64,000 bases of DNA from assembly GCA_021018815.1 (NCBI GenBank), contig JAITYX010000003.1, positions 1,488,001 through 1,552,000 of the forward strand. The letters are read 5' to 3'. Source of the DNA: Talinum fruticosum (lineage: Eukaryota > Streptophyta > Magnoliopsida > Caryophyllales > Talinaceae). Under the pieces are notes generated by a model. The model saw only the letters and a program-made list of their open reading frames with translations. It was not told the DNA's origin and did not search any database. Every line of letters starts with the position of its first letter. Positions within the stretch are counted from its first letter, which is position 1. The position numbers were made by a program, and so were the translations under genes. Positions 23,841 through 35,242 of this stretch are shown piece after piece.

Positions 23841-24719
23841 ATTTTCCTTGAAAAATAAATTATATTCCTTCCTACCGAACAAAGGAAAATGTGGGTGGAA
23901 AATAATTTTCCTTGGAAATCATTTTCCCATGGAAAATAATTTGTTGGAAAAATATTTTCCCCCAACCAAACACACCCTTAATTTCAATTTATGAGAGAGA
24001 GTTTAATTTCAATTAATCCCCCCATTCACTAATTTAGCACTCAGAGAAAGACAAAGACTTTGATTTCAATTAATCCCCCAATATTCGCTTATCCAACATT
24101 GATATCACCAAATTTAAATTAATTACAATTTTGTAATTAATAGAGAGAGAGAAACTCAACAAGTGAGTAGTGGGCGTTAACCAATTAATACGCGACACCT
24201 GGCACAAGCTTCAGCTGCGAGAGGTGCCGAGAGCCACGCCTGCTCGCACGCCTTGGGAAGACGCTCGTCCCTTGTGGGACAACGTGTCTCGTGCCGCGCA
24301 CCACATCGGGAGCACCTCGTCGGAGACACCAGTATTGCTTTTAGCCTTCTTCTTTCATGTACTTGAGGCCTTTAAGAATTGCAAACTTAACATATGCCCT
24401 TGATTTCAATTTTCAAGGGTTAGAGATTTATTTTCATTGGCTCGTGTCACCATTAGGCAAAAACTCGACAAAGATACCTTGCGAATTTGGTGCAATTATT
24501 GTATATTCCTCGGCTTTAAGTACCCTAACGTTTGATGAATATACTAAGGCTCTTGTTTTAAATTTTAAAAAATGATTATTGGATTGAAATAAACTGTATT
24601 TTGGGGATTTGGACGATTATATAGCATACTATAATATTGACCATTCGTGCACTATACTTGAGGGATATTTATTATACCTAAACCAAACGACTTTTTTTAG
24701 ACAACTTTAAACTAAAAAT

Positions 24720-25190
24720 CATTTGGGACAGGTATAGTATTTCTAAGAACATTTTCTCGCTTTTGGAGAATGTACCGGAGAAGCTTCCCACAATGGATAG
24801 GTTGGCAAATTTAACATATTAGTGCAATCTAGCTTATGCCAATTATGCTACAATAGTATGGAAAATCATCAACATCTGTTCTATAGGTGTCACTACAATC
24901 AAAGTGTGCTCCAAAATACCTTGGCTTACTTGTAGATCCACCAGCCTATTAGCAAGCACAAAGAGGATTGAAGAGGTTATTGGAAAAATCAGGGATAAAT
25001 TAATCCTCAAATTACTCAGCCTTTGCTCGACCACTATCACTTATCACATATGGGAAGAGAGGAACAACAAATGTTTCAACAAGAGTTACAACACGGCCCA
25101 ACAAATGTTTTAACAAGAGTTACAACACGGCCCAACAAATGTCTATGAGATGCAAGCAACGATTAGAATTAGATTACGGTTCTAGTAAAT
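24720..25190 (+). pseudogene. LINE reverse transcriptase 3' relic (zf-RVT region)
   Basis: Conceptual translation shows LPTMDRLANL, then CQLCYNSMENHQHLFYRC, the Cys/His pattern of the zinc-binding domain after plant LINE reverse transcriptases, then TYHIWEERNNKCFN, the usual C-terminal box. The pieces lie in different frames with stops. No RT core is present, so this is a 5'-truncated, decayed LINE tail. Confidence 0.65.
25068..25140. repeat. 36-bp tandem duplication
   Basis: The unit AACAAATGTTT(C/T)AACAAGAG... is present twice in a row with a third partial start, within the LINE tail. Confidence 0.75.
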
Positions 25191-25499
25191 ATTTATAAAA
25201 AGGCCCATATAAGGATGAAAATTGAGGATCTACTAGTATAGTATAAAGGTTCTCCTCTAACCGACAAGTTTTATAGATGAAAACGTTTGTCTCATGGTAA
25301 TGAAATATAACACATATTTCTTACCAAAAGAAAAATGGTATATAACCGTCCGTAAAATAAGTAGTATGGTTTAAAAATAATAAATACCCCTAAAGTACAC
25401 TCGTACATATAATCAATGTTATAGTATGGTATATAATCATTCAAACTCCCTAAAGTACAGTTTATTTTAATCCAATAACCCTGAAAAAACATAATTATC

Positions 25500-26990
25500 C
25501 TTATTTAAAAAAACTTATTGACAGTAAAATACAAATTAATATGAAAAAACTTGAAATTCATAGATGCAAATCTAAAAATATAACTATCTCTCCTACATCT
25601 AAATAAGAGGTCAATCCCCACTTTCAAAAATAAATATTCAAAACCCTAAATCATTTTCATCTTCAAAAAGAAAATTTAAAATCGCCAATTAGTAGGGAAG
25701 CTCGGGCCCCGGGGACCATGGTTCCTACAAAGTCATAAAAACCCTTTGTTTAACTGTGACCAAAAACTCCTTATACCCATGCCTATATTCTACTTCTTGC
25801 TGAAGATCAATCGTATATTGTCATATAAATCCTTATGTTATCTTTTCACATCATTTCCTCCAATAATTCTCAAGCTTCCCAAGACATATAACCATATTTT
25901 AGACCATGAATCAACTTGTAATTTCCTTTAATCATTGCTTTATATGCAAAACAAAAACACTCCATATCATTTTGTTAAGTTCCATATACATAGCTTTCGG
26001 TTTATGCTTAATAACTTTATCTCATCAACTTATAATTATTCCTCTAGTCATCTTGTAATCACATATACTTGTATGAAGTAAATCTTGCACTCCTTTAATC
26101 ATGTACTAATCATGCTTAATTAAAAACATAAACATAACTAAAACTCACATAGACCTGGGAGGTAAGTTCTAACGACTTGACTAAGCCTCCAAATCTTGTG
26201 ACTTCCTTCCGGTTTCCCTCTCTATTTCTTTTCACTTTGATTACTTTGAATTTTGGCAAGGAATGATCCCAAACACATGCCTTACATAACTCCCATGAAT
26301 ATGATCACTTCTCTCCTTTAACATATGGTAAAAACGTGTGGGAGGTTCAAAGAATAATTATCCTCTGTTCTTCTTCCTTGGTCAACAATTAAACCAAAAC
26401 ACTTGGTCTAAGCTTTTCCATCTATTAATGCTCTTGTTTTGACATCTCATTACATGCAAAAAGGAGCCAAAACTTGCTCAATTTGTCAACCTTTAATCCA
26501 TGCATCTTTGAAGCTTACTCTTAGCTCTTTTACCTTTACATTAATTACCCTAGAGTAGGCTTACAACCCTAGTACCCTAGGTGTCTCTTTGTCCCTTGTC
26601 ACATATAAAATCATCATATGATCCTTTCTTATAATCAATTTGTCCTCATGTGACCATTAAGTATATAAATGTTGTTATCGTTATCTTGACCAATAACAAT
26701 AATTCACACATAACCTATATTTTATAACCGTATGATTCTATGCCAATTCAATAAGGCACATATTAATATGTAACATATACTTTAGACTTGACGCATCCCA
26801 CATTTATACATATTTTATTGTAAAATAATCGAACTTTAAGTTCAAGCCTATAACTTTCACATAAATCATAGGAATTATATAAATCATATAAATCATACAA
26901 AGTTAATTATCCTGGTAGGAATCATCATATAAGTCAATCATATACTTTTCAAGGATAATCATATATCACTTTAATGTTAAATAGATGTGT
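25500..26990. other. AT-rich intergenic DNA without recognised features
   Basis: I find no gene, transposon end or tandem repeat that I can support here. Open frames are short and without domain signatures. Confidence 0.5.
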
Positions 26991-26999
26991 TTTAGAACA

Positions 27000-27325
27000 G
27001 ATCGCTACATTGCAAATAAGAGCTAGAATTGCTACATATGTCATAGGAATGGATGACACATGCCCCTTTTCTAGCATATATTGAAACTCAGAAGCATTTT
27101 TCTTTGATTTCCCTCTCACCAAGACTATGAGGGATTGTGTTCTTAATTGACTGAAAAGTTAAGCTTAATCTGGAGTCTTACAAAGTTTTGTCAATTGGAT
27201 AATCAATTACAAGGGTAGTAGATTCTAGAAAAAGTTGTTATAGACTATAATGATTGCATTCATAAATGAAGTGTGGCACATAAGAAATGAAGTCTGCTTC
27301 AACAAGGACAAACCAAACCTGATTA
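27000..27325 (+). pseudogene. Second LINE tail relic (zf-RVT and C-terminal box)
   Basis: Weak but ordered similarity: LQIRARIATYVIGMDDTCPF, then a decayed cysteine/His region ending FFDFPLTKTMRDCV, then INEVWHIRNEVCFNKDKP, like the C-terminal box of plant LINEs. Stops and lost cysteines show decay. It is too short to say whether it is the same family as the copy near 24.7-25.2 kb. Confidence 0.5.
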
Positions 27326-27856
27326 ATGGTTCAACTGATCAAGGATACTTTCTACAACAAAATTTTTGACATACATAGTTAGTGGATGAAACAATTTCAG
27401 CATGTGTTTGATTGTACTTAGACACTTAGATGCGTGTAATATATGAGGTGCACAATGAATGAGGGTGCTGAATTGTAAATATGCTCATTATGGGAGCTTG
27501 ATAGTGAAATGAAAAGCTACTAATTTTTGTTTAAAAAAAACAGAAACTTGTGCATTTGTAAGCTTGTATTTTAATAAATATATGAAAGTTAACATCTAAT
27601 ATCCTTTTGTAAATTATAATATAAATTTGGGTTTAAAAACCAAAGTTATCATATAGGATATCTTGTTTTAATTTTTTAAAATACAACCCTTATTTTCATG
27701 GTTCCCTTTATAAAAACAAAATTAGATTTTCTTATCCAAATTATGCCACATCAACGGATTCATAGACCCTCATCCATGATATAAGTAGCAAGGAAAAGAG
27801 ATGAGGTGAGGCAAGTGGGCGTGGGGCAGGTGGGGAGAGTTAGAATTTGATTATTA

Positions 27857-27991
27857 GAGCATCCCCACTTTTGGATCTAGAGATACAAAAGTGGGGCCCT
27901 AACTCCCCTCTCCTCTTCCCGATGCAAGATCTTTAGGAAGAAAGAGGATGGACCCAGTTGGATTCTCTTTTTTTTTTTGCTGAGGTTGCTG
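27857..27991. mobile_element. MITE fragment (family E), truncated
   Basis: Preceded by TTA, it starts GAGCATCCCCAC and follows the full copy at 33331-33698 for about 135 bp (by eye nearly 90% alike) up to GCTGAGG, where gypsy sequence begins. The second half of the MITE is absent here. Confidence 0.7.
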
Positions 27992-29169
27992 GTCAAGTTT
28001 TTGAATGGTAAAACAAACAAATTTATTATACTAGGTAAGTTTTCAATTTTCAACCCAAATGAAACTACACAAGTGGAGAAAGGTCCAAGAATAAAATTTC
28101 ACAACTATTCCCCATGAACCAAATCACAAAATTTATCACAATCAACTCATTTCACACTCAAAACACTTTATGCAATGGCTTAAGGGTATGAGAAATGTAT
28201 TTGGCCAAGGCTTGTTAATATAGGTTCAATCAAAAAGAGTGGTCAAAGGTTAAAAAAGAGCTAAAAGCGGTATTTCATATATGAAAGGGTGACTTTTTGG
28301 CTCGTGTAACTTACAAAATCAATAATTGATGTCTCTATCATATTGTCAATGCAAATGCAAATTGCGGTTTTGAAGAGATTCAAAGCGAGTTCTAAAGATT
28401 GCAAGTAAAGTAGAATCACACATTGAAAACATGAGACTAATAAAAATGATTAGTCTTTTCGAAGCTTAGTCGTCTCACGAGTTAATGCTCAACAATCAAT
28501 CCTAATTTAAGATGTTTCACATGCCAAACTTACACCAAAAGATCAATAAGGGTAATTAATCATCTCTATCAAAGTGCAATCCTAAACCAAGATTCTCTTA
28601 CAAACTCTTTTCAAAAACTTTTATTTACAAACGGGGCATACAAGATCAAACAAAGTCAAAAGAAAAACTACCTAACCTAAGAATCATCACTAGAGGATTT
28701 ATTCACTAACCTTAAGTCTAACCTAATTTTTTTTCATTTTTTTCCAAATTATTTAATTTTTTTCTGATTTTTTTAATATTAAAGCAATAAAAACTACCCC
28801 TACATGCAACCTAAATGCAAATGCAAAGCCTAGAAATTACAAAAAAAAAAACTAAAAACAAAAGACAAATAAAAGAAAACTAAGAAAACTAAAGTAAAGT
28901 AAATGTAACTATATGCAACTATATACACCATTCTTCATTAATGCAAAACCCTCCCCCATACTAGGACAAAGTATTGTCCTCAATGCAATTAAGAATCAAT
29001 GTGATGGGAGGAGAGAGAACAATCATTCTTCAAGTGCATATAATGGTAACTTTTATACAAAATGCAAACTACCTAAAAATTAAAAAGAAAAGGGAAAGAA
29101 ATCACCTTGGGTTGCCTCCCAAGCAGCACTTCTTTAAGGTCATTTGCTAGACCTAGCTCCAATCATCCG

Positions 29170-29330
29170 TCTAAGGCAAGAGGATAAACTGGAAGAAAAG
29201 GGGACTTCTCAAGAAACGTTCCTCCTTTATCATAGACTTCAAAATCGAACTCATGTAAAAGAAGGGACCATCGGAGAAAGATATAACGCTCGTCCTTATT
29301 AAACATGGGGTACCTCCAAATAGCCTTATC
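29170..29330 (-). pseudogene. Gypsy RNase H C-terminal fragment
   Basis: The reading RWSLLLHEFDFEVYDKGG matches the segment that ends the RT/RNase H part of Tat/Athila-type polyproteins (IRWILLLQEFDFEIKDKKG type). It follows almost directly after the protease region, which shows that most of pol has been deleted. Confidence 0.6.
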
Positions 29331-29599
29331 AAGTATCACTATCTCGTTATGGGCGGTCACCATCGGACGGGCCACCATCATATTTGACCTTCGAGTTGAG
29401 GTCCAAATTAAGAGCTCCAATGCGTGGAACATCAACCAAAGCAAGCTTCAACCTAGCACACTCATTTAAACAAACTTCATTAAACATATAGGCTATGCCC
29501 TTATCAAGCATTGGCAAAGGAAAAATTTCAACCCTTACCACCTTACCATTGACAAGTTCATGTCCTTCATGTAAAGGTTTATCACATGTCACTTGATCA

Positions 29600-30245
29600 G
29601 TCATCTCAACACTACAACATTCAGTAGAAATGGGAGAAACATCATGTTTCTTATAAAATTCAAAATCGGTGTGATGCTCCCCACATCAAAGGTCAATTTT
29701 CCCTCTTTCACATCAATCTTACACCCAACAGTTGCTAAGAAAGGCCTCCCAAGAATGATATGAGTGTGGGTATCCTCAGCCATATCAAGAATTAAAAAGT
29801 CCATAGGCACAAAGAAATCACCAACTTTGACGGGAATGACCTCTAAAATACCCAAAGGATATGTCACGGAACTATCCCCTAATTAAAGAGAAATGGTGGT
29901 GGACTTTAACTTACCTAATTCCAAATTCTTACAGAAAAAATAGGGCATTAAGCTCACACTTGACCCTAAATCACATAAAGCATGATCTATGGACACATTC
30001 CCAATCAAGCATGGGATGGAAAAAGTCCTAGGATCTTTAAGCTTTATAGGAAGCTTACTTTGGACCAACGCACTACACTCCTCACTCAATGCAAAAGTCT
30101 CATGCTTATTCAATGTCCTCTTTTTGGAGAGGATCTCTTTCAAAAATTTAGCATACAAGGGCATTTGAGTCAAAGGCATCAACGAAAGGGATGTTCGTAT
30201 TGCATGTCTTAAGCATCTCCAAAAACTTCCCAAATTGCATATCAA
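29600..30245 (-). pseudogene. Gypsy aspartic protease region
   Basis: Processes the Gag-Pol polyprotein in a working element. It reads YAKFLKEILSKKRTL and ECSALVQSKLPIKLKDP, then ALCDLGSSVSLMP (active-site region, with DLG where many proteases have DTG or DSG, as is usual in Athila/Tat elements). It ends with TYPLGILEVIPVKVGDFFVP and IILGRPFLATVGCKIDV. A stop near 29884 divides it into two open pieces. Confidence 0.8.
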
Positions 30246-30249
30246 GCTT

Positions 30250-31730
30250 AGCCTTAGCTATTCTTTATAGGAATGGTAAAGGTGGAGTGTAGATTCTTTG
30301 GGGAGTTTTTGTTCGGTCATTAGGAGTCTCCTTCTCGGTTGCACAATACCATCAACTAAGGACTCTATGGAGGGTGTAGACACTTCCTCATTGACAACAT
30401 CATTCAAATTATTCATATCATTCTCATCATTCTTATTTTTCATATCAATGACCACATGCTCACTACTATTACCCTTAGGCCCAGCCAATTGTGTCTCACT
30501 CCGTAAAGTTATGGCATTGCATTGTTCCCTAAGGTTAATCTCGGGTTGGCTAGGAAGCTTACCCGGAGGCTAGAGGAAGAGCTAACTTGGCTAGCAATCT
30601 TAGTTTCAAGCATTTTATTATGGGTGGCTAAAATTTTAACTTTTGTAACTAATTGCTTGATAATCTCATCTTGCTTTTGTCAAGCCAAAAGCATGATTTC
30701 CATCATGACCTCCAAGTTAGACTTTTGGGGCATTTGTGGTTGGGTAGGTCTTTAGAATCCAGGAGCGGGTAGTCTTTGGACTTGTTGTGGACCAATTGCG
30801 ATTGTTATTACGGTAGGAAAAATTAGAGTGATACCTTAATCCCAAGTTGTAAACATTTGACAAAGGGTCAAAGTTTGGCATTGGGTTCAGGTTGCCAATA
30901 AAATTGGCTTGGTCGGTTGGTCCATTGCTAGCCATACCCACAGTAATAAAAACAAAGTCTCATGCTTATAAGAACTACATGAAGCACATGGAAGGAGAGA
31001 GGCAACATTCACATTCAAACGGTCAATTTTTTTGTAATAGCATCAATCTTAGCCAAAAGGACAGAAACCGCATCAACGTCGAACTTACCTCCTCTTCTCA
31101 TGGAACGGGGCTTGAACCACCGAAAATTGTTCGGCGGCATTTGCTCGATCAAGGTGTGGCACTCATCGACTGACTTGCTCATAATGTTCCCTCCAGCTCA
31201 CTGCAAGGATGGTGGCTCTCGCTTATCATCAACTCCAGTGTAGAAAGCTTGAATGGGAACCCATTTCTCAAATCCATGTTGAAGGCGTTACCGAAAGAGA
31301 TCCTTGAACATTTCCCATGCATCACATAGTGTCCTATTCGACTCTTAGACAAAGGTGGAAATCTAGTTCCTCAAACTTCTTAACTTACTTGGTGGGAAGT
31401 ATTTCGCTAAGAATGCACTTGCAAGTTGATCAAAGGTGCTTATGGAATTCACTGGAAGAGAGTCAAACTACTCCCATGCTCTCCCTTCAAGTGAGAACGG
31501 AAACAATCGCAGCTTGATTGCATCCGGTGAAGCCCTGTTTGCCTTAAAAGTGCCATAAGCTTGGCGAAAAATGCAAGATGCCTGGTTAGGGTCATCATTA
31601 GGGAGGCCATGGAAAGGGTCGGCTCTCACTAAGTTGATGATGGAATTCTTCAACTCAAAGTCATTTGCCGCTACATTAGAAACATTGATGGTCGTCGGCA
31701 GATTAGTGACATTAGGTGTACATATTGCCT
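30250..31730 (-). pseudogene. Gypsy gag region
   Basis: Nucleocapsid/capsid gene of the gypsy element. Recognisable blocks: FHGLPNDDPNQASCIF, KLRLFPFSLEGRAWE, then in another frame SISTFDQLASAFLAKYFPPSK, the plant retrotransposon gag core, and ECHTLIEQMPPNNF. Frameshifts and stops break it throughout. No zinc knuckle is visible. Confidence 0.75.
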
Positions 31731-32002
31731 AAAAGTTCTTCTTTCTTCATCGACCATCTTGGGCTTTTGTTTGGAGTTTTCTTCTTACTTCTTCTTAGCC
31801 TTCTCTAGCCTTTGATTCTTCCGTCTAGAGGAGAAGGTTTGCTCAATTTCGGGATCAAACTCGAACAATTCATCATTTTGCATGCAAGGAGAGAAAACAT
31901 GGCAAGAACAAAAACAAAACTATCAATGCAATCAAAACAGAAAAAGAAAATAAAACACTTAGTCAATTTAAGAGTATTGGTCTAATGGCTACCGAGGATA
32001 GG

Positions 32003-32021
32003 ATCCCCGGCAACGATGCCA
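32003..32021 (-). promoter_or_regulatory. Gypsy primer-binding site
   Basis: On the minus strand TGGCATCGTTGCCGGGGAT follows the LTR end (CCTGTCA) after five bases. It differs by little from the TGGCGCCGTTGCCGGGGA site used by Athila-type elements, which pairs with a tRNA 3' end (tRNA-Asp is usually cited). Confidence 0.75.
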
Positions 32022-32026
32022 AAACT

Positions 32027-33303
32027 TGACAGGCCACAAGTGCACGGTGTATGGTTGTAGCAAGTTAAGGTCGATCCTACAAGGACTCGATGTAGCAACG
32101 CACTAAACTAACCCTCTAGTCAATTGCTAAGCAAATCAATTTTTGAGTTGGTTGTTTCTCTAACTAGTTCTAAATATTAAAATTAAGGAAATTTATCTAA
32201 GGTTAAATCAATGGATAAAGGCATTTAGGGATTTGTTTTCCTAACAATGAGTTTGATTATTAAAACCTAATTTGTGCAATCACTCTTTCAATTGAATCAA
32301 GGATCAATAATCAAATAATTTTACGGCTCTTTCGATGCTAAATAGAATTGCTCTAATTAAACTAACAAACAACTTTCGTATGCTTTTCAAGTTAATCAAA
32401 GTTAAAGATTTCAAATTATCAAAGTGGTCCCCTAATTTACTAATCTTTTCTCAAATTTCATAAACTAGGTAGAAAGTTGGTTGTCGGATTATTCCATTTC
32501 ACTTTTCAGTACTTCATAGACTAATCTTAAATCACAAGTATTGTAGGCCTTGACAATACTTATAAACATGAAGAACACAATTATCTAATGATTCAACATC
32601 GGAATTCAAGCATAAATCATGAAAGCCTAATCAAACAACATTGTTTTGGATTACAAATCCCTAGATAAACTAAAACTACTTACGCATGATTATTGAAAAC
32701 TTAACAAAAATAATCCTAAACATGGTAATCAAACCTCAACAAGCAAGAACGAAGAATAAGCTTGATGCCTTTTAATAACTCCACTTGAATTGCTCGACTT
32801 CAAATGGAATCACCTCAACTTACGTCAATCTTCTTCTTTGATCTTCAAATATGCTTTGGTTTGATGTGGATGATAAAGGTATGAAAATATGGATGGATTC
32901 CTCCATGGATGCTGCAGGTTTTCCCGTTAAATAGCCATAACTCATCACTCAAAACTTCGAAAACCCTCGTAACTTGAGCAGCCATGCGAAAACCGTAGAA
33001 AAAGGAGTCACTCCGGTCGAGTGGTCACTCCCGGCAGCCCGGAGTGGCCTTGGTCTAACTTCTCTTGCTTTGATTCTCTTACCACAGTTTGGGGCTCCAT
33101 AGGGAAGGACCGTGGTCAACTTGTTTTGACAAGAAATTTAGGAAATTGGGTTGTTTTGGCCTCAAAAGTTACAAATTTACATCAAAAACAAAAACACCAA
33201 GTGTAATATGGAAATAGGAATATAAATCAAATATTTTAAGCATAATATTCCCTAATCCATTATTGAGATTCCCTAAAAATCAAGTCAAAATATGCTCTTA
33301 TCA
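32027..33303 (-). repeat. 5' LTR of the gypsy element, 1277 bp
   Basis: On the minus strand it starts TGATAAGAGCATATTTTG at 33303 and ends CCTGTCA at 32027, giving TG...CA borders. It lies directly before the primer-binding site. The right flank GCAGG (33304-33308) also occurs at 27826-27830. Confidence 0.7.
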
Positions 33304-33330
33304 GCAGGGGAGAGTCGAATGTAATTATTA

Positions 33331-33698
33331 GAGCATCCCCACCGTTGGATCTAGAGATCCAAAAGTGGGGCTCCTAACTCTCCCTCTCCTCTTCTAGATG
33401 CAAGATCTTTAGGAAGAGAGATGAGGGACCCAGTCAGATTCTTTTTTTTTTTTTGCTGAGGTGGTGTCCGAAATGACATCGTTTTGTTTTTATGTTTGTC
33501 TTAAGCCATGCATTTTACATATAAATATGTGTAGAATTGTGGGTCAATGAGGAATATTTTATTTAAAGATCCAAAATTTGACTTCCTTGAGAAGTAAAAG
33601 TAAGAAAATGAGAAATAAAAAATTGGATCTTTTGATTAGGTGGAAGGGTAGAACCCATCAAGAGATCCAAAATTTGGATCTAGCACTCGAGAATGCTC
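33331..33698. mobile_element. MITE family E, full copy, 368 bp
   Basis: TTA flanks at 33328-33330 and 33699-33701. The left end GAGCATCCCCACCG and the reverse complement of the right end GAGCATTCTCGAGTGC form a short inverted repeat. The inner motif TTGGATCTAGAGATCCAAAAG recurs inverted near the right end. PIF/Harbinger-type target site; no coding capacity. Confidence 0.75.
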
Positions 33699-33701
33699 TT
33701 A

Positions 33702-34980
33702 GTTTTCAAAGTACCAAAAGTAAGATTGTCATTAATCAATAAAAGACAAAATATGACCGAAGGAGAAACATATAACCAAGATGACAAGCGAACAACGCCA
33801 TACTCAAACTTTAATGTAGCTTTGGTTTGGTTATGACACTATCCTCAATTTTCTCCTTGTGAAACTTACTTGGGGGTATGGTCGTGCTTCGGTGATGACA
33901 TAGGAAAAATAATTCGGTAGAGTATTTATGGCACGTCACATATACACAAAATGGAGTAAAGTGAAGCCTAATAGTGCAAAAAATTAAACAAAGGTAACTT
34001 AAAATTTGGTGCAACAATTGTAAGGTTCTTTTTGAAAACTCAATAATGGTACCCTAATGTTTGACAAAATATACTAATAGGGCCTTATTTTATATAAAGG
34101 GCATAATTTCCCTCATGTAAAAAAACATAATTAAAAAAATGGAAATATTAGAAGCTTTTAAAATAAAAACCTCAATAAATAACACCTCTGCCACCGCCAT
34201 GTAGCCGCCTCTACCTCCATCACCCTTCCTAACTCCCATCCTCCTTTACCACCACCTCTTTCACACAAAATCTCCTTCACCACCATTCCCCGCCCTCATC
34301 TATGACAAGTTCCTCTTCTTACTAACCAACCCAACTCCTTTCTCCTTTTTCCTTCCGGGCAAGTTGGTGGCTACCAAGGATGAATCCTTTGCCAAAGACA
34401 TTAAGAACATGGAATTGTTGTCCGAGTTCTATTTCCTATCACTAGAATTGATTGGTTGAGAGACATAAACCCACAATTCAACAAGGTAGCCTTTTTGTGA
34501 CCCAATCACTAATCACGTTCACTAAAATCGAAAATCAAGAACAAGAATAGGAATTGACATCCAATTACACTTGTCATCTACAAATATAAAAAAAATGGTT
34601 AATGCAATCAATTGAAGCAACTAATAACTTTAAACAAGAGAAAGAAATAGCAAGTAGAGTAGATTTGAGTTTAGACTAACCAAAATTTCAGCTCGATGAT
34701 CGAATTCAACTAAGATTTTTCAATCACCCACCAAATTTTATGATCTCTAAGGTCCCAAACCCAGCTGCAATATGATGAAGAATTACAAGGAAGAGAAAAG
34801 AGAGATGGGAGAAAGATGAGAGGAGAACGTCTCTAAAATATAACTTTGAGAACAATAATTTTACAAACTAAGTTAAAATATATTAAATAGTATTGAATGA
34901 TTATTTTATTAATAATTTTATTTTAGAAATTATTTTCGAAATCCGGGATATTATCTTACAACTGAAAAATAGAAAAAATT
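33702..34980. other. Intergenic DNA with a small dispersed repeat
   Basis: No gene supported. Bases about 34005-34110 (GGTGCAACAATTGTAAG, TACCCTAATGTTTGAC) resemble 24488-24575, so this is a dispersed repeat. 34190-34330 is a proline/serine-type low-complexity stretch rich in CCACC/CTCC. Confidence 0.4.
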
Positions 34981-35017
34981 AGGGCTTGATTGACTCTGCT
35001 GAGGGCTTTAGGGCTAA

Positions 35018-35086
35018 ACCGGTGTGAAAACACCGGTCCGGACCGAAGCTCCACCCATTGACTACTCGGCGCCGGCGAAAGCCGGC
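35018..35086. other. Two GAAA-loop hairpins and a 12-bp palindrome
   Basis: ACCGGTGT-GAAA-ACACCGGT at 35018-35037 and GCCGGC-GAAA-GCCGGC at 35071-35086 are perfect stems closed by GAAA tetraloops on the plus strand. CGGTCCGGACCG at 35034-35045 is a perfect palindrome overlapping the first stem. The local GC content is far above that of the surroundings. The segment would lie in the leader of the putative gypsy element whose LTR is at 35243-36636, but then transcription would be on the minus strand, giving TTTC loops instead. Confidence 0.75.
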
Positions 35087-35242
35087 TCCGTGTGGTCGGC
35101 AGACACCGGGTAGGGGTCGCGGTTAAGGTGGTCAGCCTCGGCCTATGGCCTGACCGGCGATCCGGAGAATCCCCTTTTTAATTTTTAGTCGAAATAACCG
35201 AGAGGTAGATTAAGAGAAATGAATCGAAAATAGGAGTCGCTA

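Larger units (their letters stand above)
20531..23977 (+). mobile_element. PIF/Harbinger element B, internally deleted, 3447 bp
   Basis: Both ends are present: GGGTGTGTTTGTTTGG on the left and, reversed, GGGTGTGTTTGGTTGGG on the right, with TTA at 20528-20530 and 23978-23980. It is related to element A in opposite orientation. The transposase gene is gone. At 22930-23000 the plus strand still has the start of the transposase (GCTTTTGTGGGAGGCAC, as A reversed near 2550), which then jumps at 23001-23008 into the last part of the Myb/SANT-like ORF. It also carries a TTTAGGG array near its right end. It can move only if an autonomous relative supplies transposase. Confidence 0.85.
19386..24340. 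mobile_element. Family D element, copy 3, carrying two nested insertions
   Basis: Flanked by TTA at 19383-19385 and 24341-24343. The left end, GAGCCTGTAATGACTGTTTT, matches copies 1 and 2. The AT-rich body is shared (TAGGCTCACC, then TATTTTTATAATATATATAA) and the right end is again GC-rich (24190-24340). Removing the nested MITE (19532-19980) and Harbinger B (20531-23977) with their TTA copies leaves about 1.05 kb, similar to copy 2. It begins 40 bp upstream of the ATG of the RMT2-like gene, so it lies in the 5' UTR or core promoter of that gene. Confidence 0.6.
24577..25490. repeat. Inverted repeat flanking a LINE tail
   Basis: Bases about 24577-24695 (TTATTGGATTGAAATAAACTG, TATAGCATACTATAA) recur inverted at about 25365-25490 (by eye about 75% alike). 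The LINE relic lies between the arms. Either a TIR element took in a LINE tail, or the LINE landed in a palindromic element. No target duplication could be fixed. Confidence 0.55.
27992..33303 (-). mobile_element. Ty3/gypsy retrotransposon (Tat/Athila-like), internally deleted, one LTR
   Basis: Minus-strand element. In order from the right: LTR 32027-33303, primer-binding site about 32003-32021, gag about 30250-31730, aspartic protease about 29600-30245, then a short RNase H piece near 29170-29300. RT and integrase are missing, and the second LTR is not found at the left edge. The sequence at 28925-29160 (a dark-matter strip next to CTTGGGTTGCCTCCCAAG) is the kind of non-coding text often seen in plant gypsy elements. 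Many stops and frameshifts. The left border is set only by the end of the truncated MITE. Confidence 0.8.
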
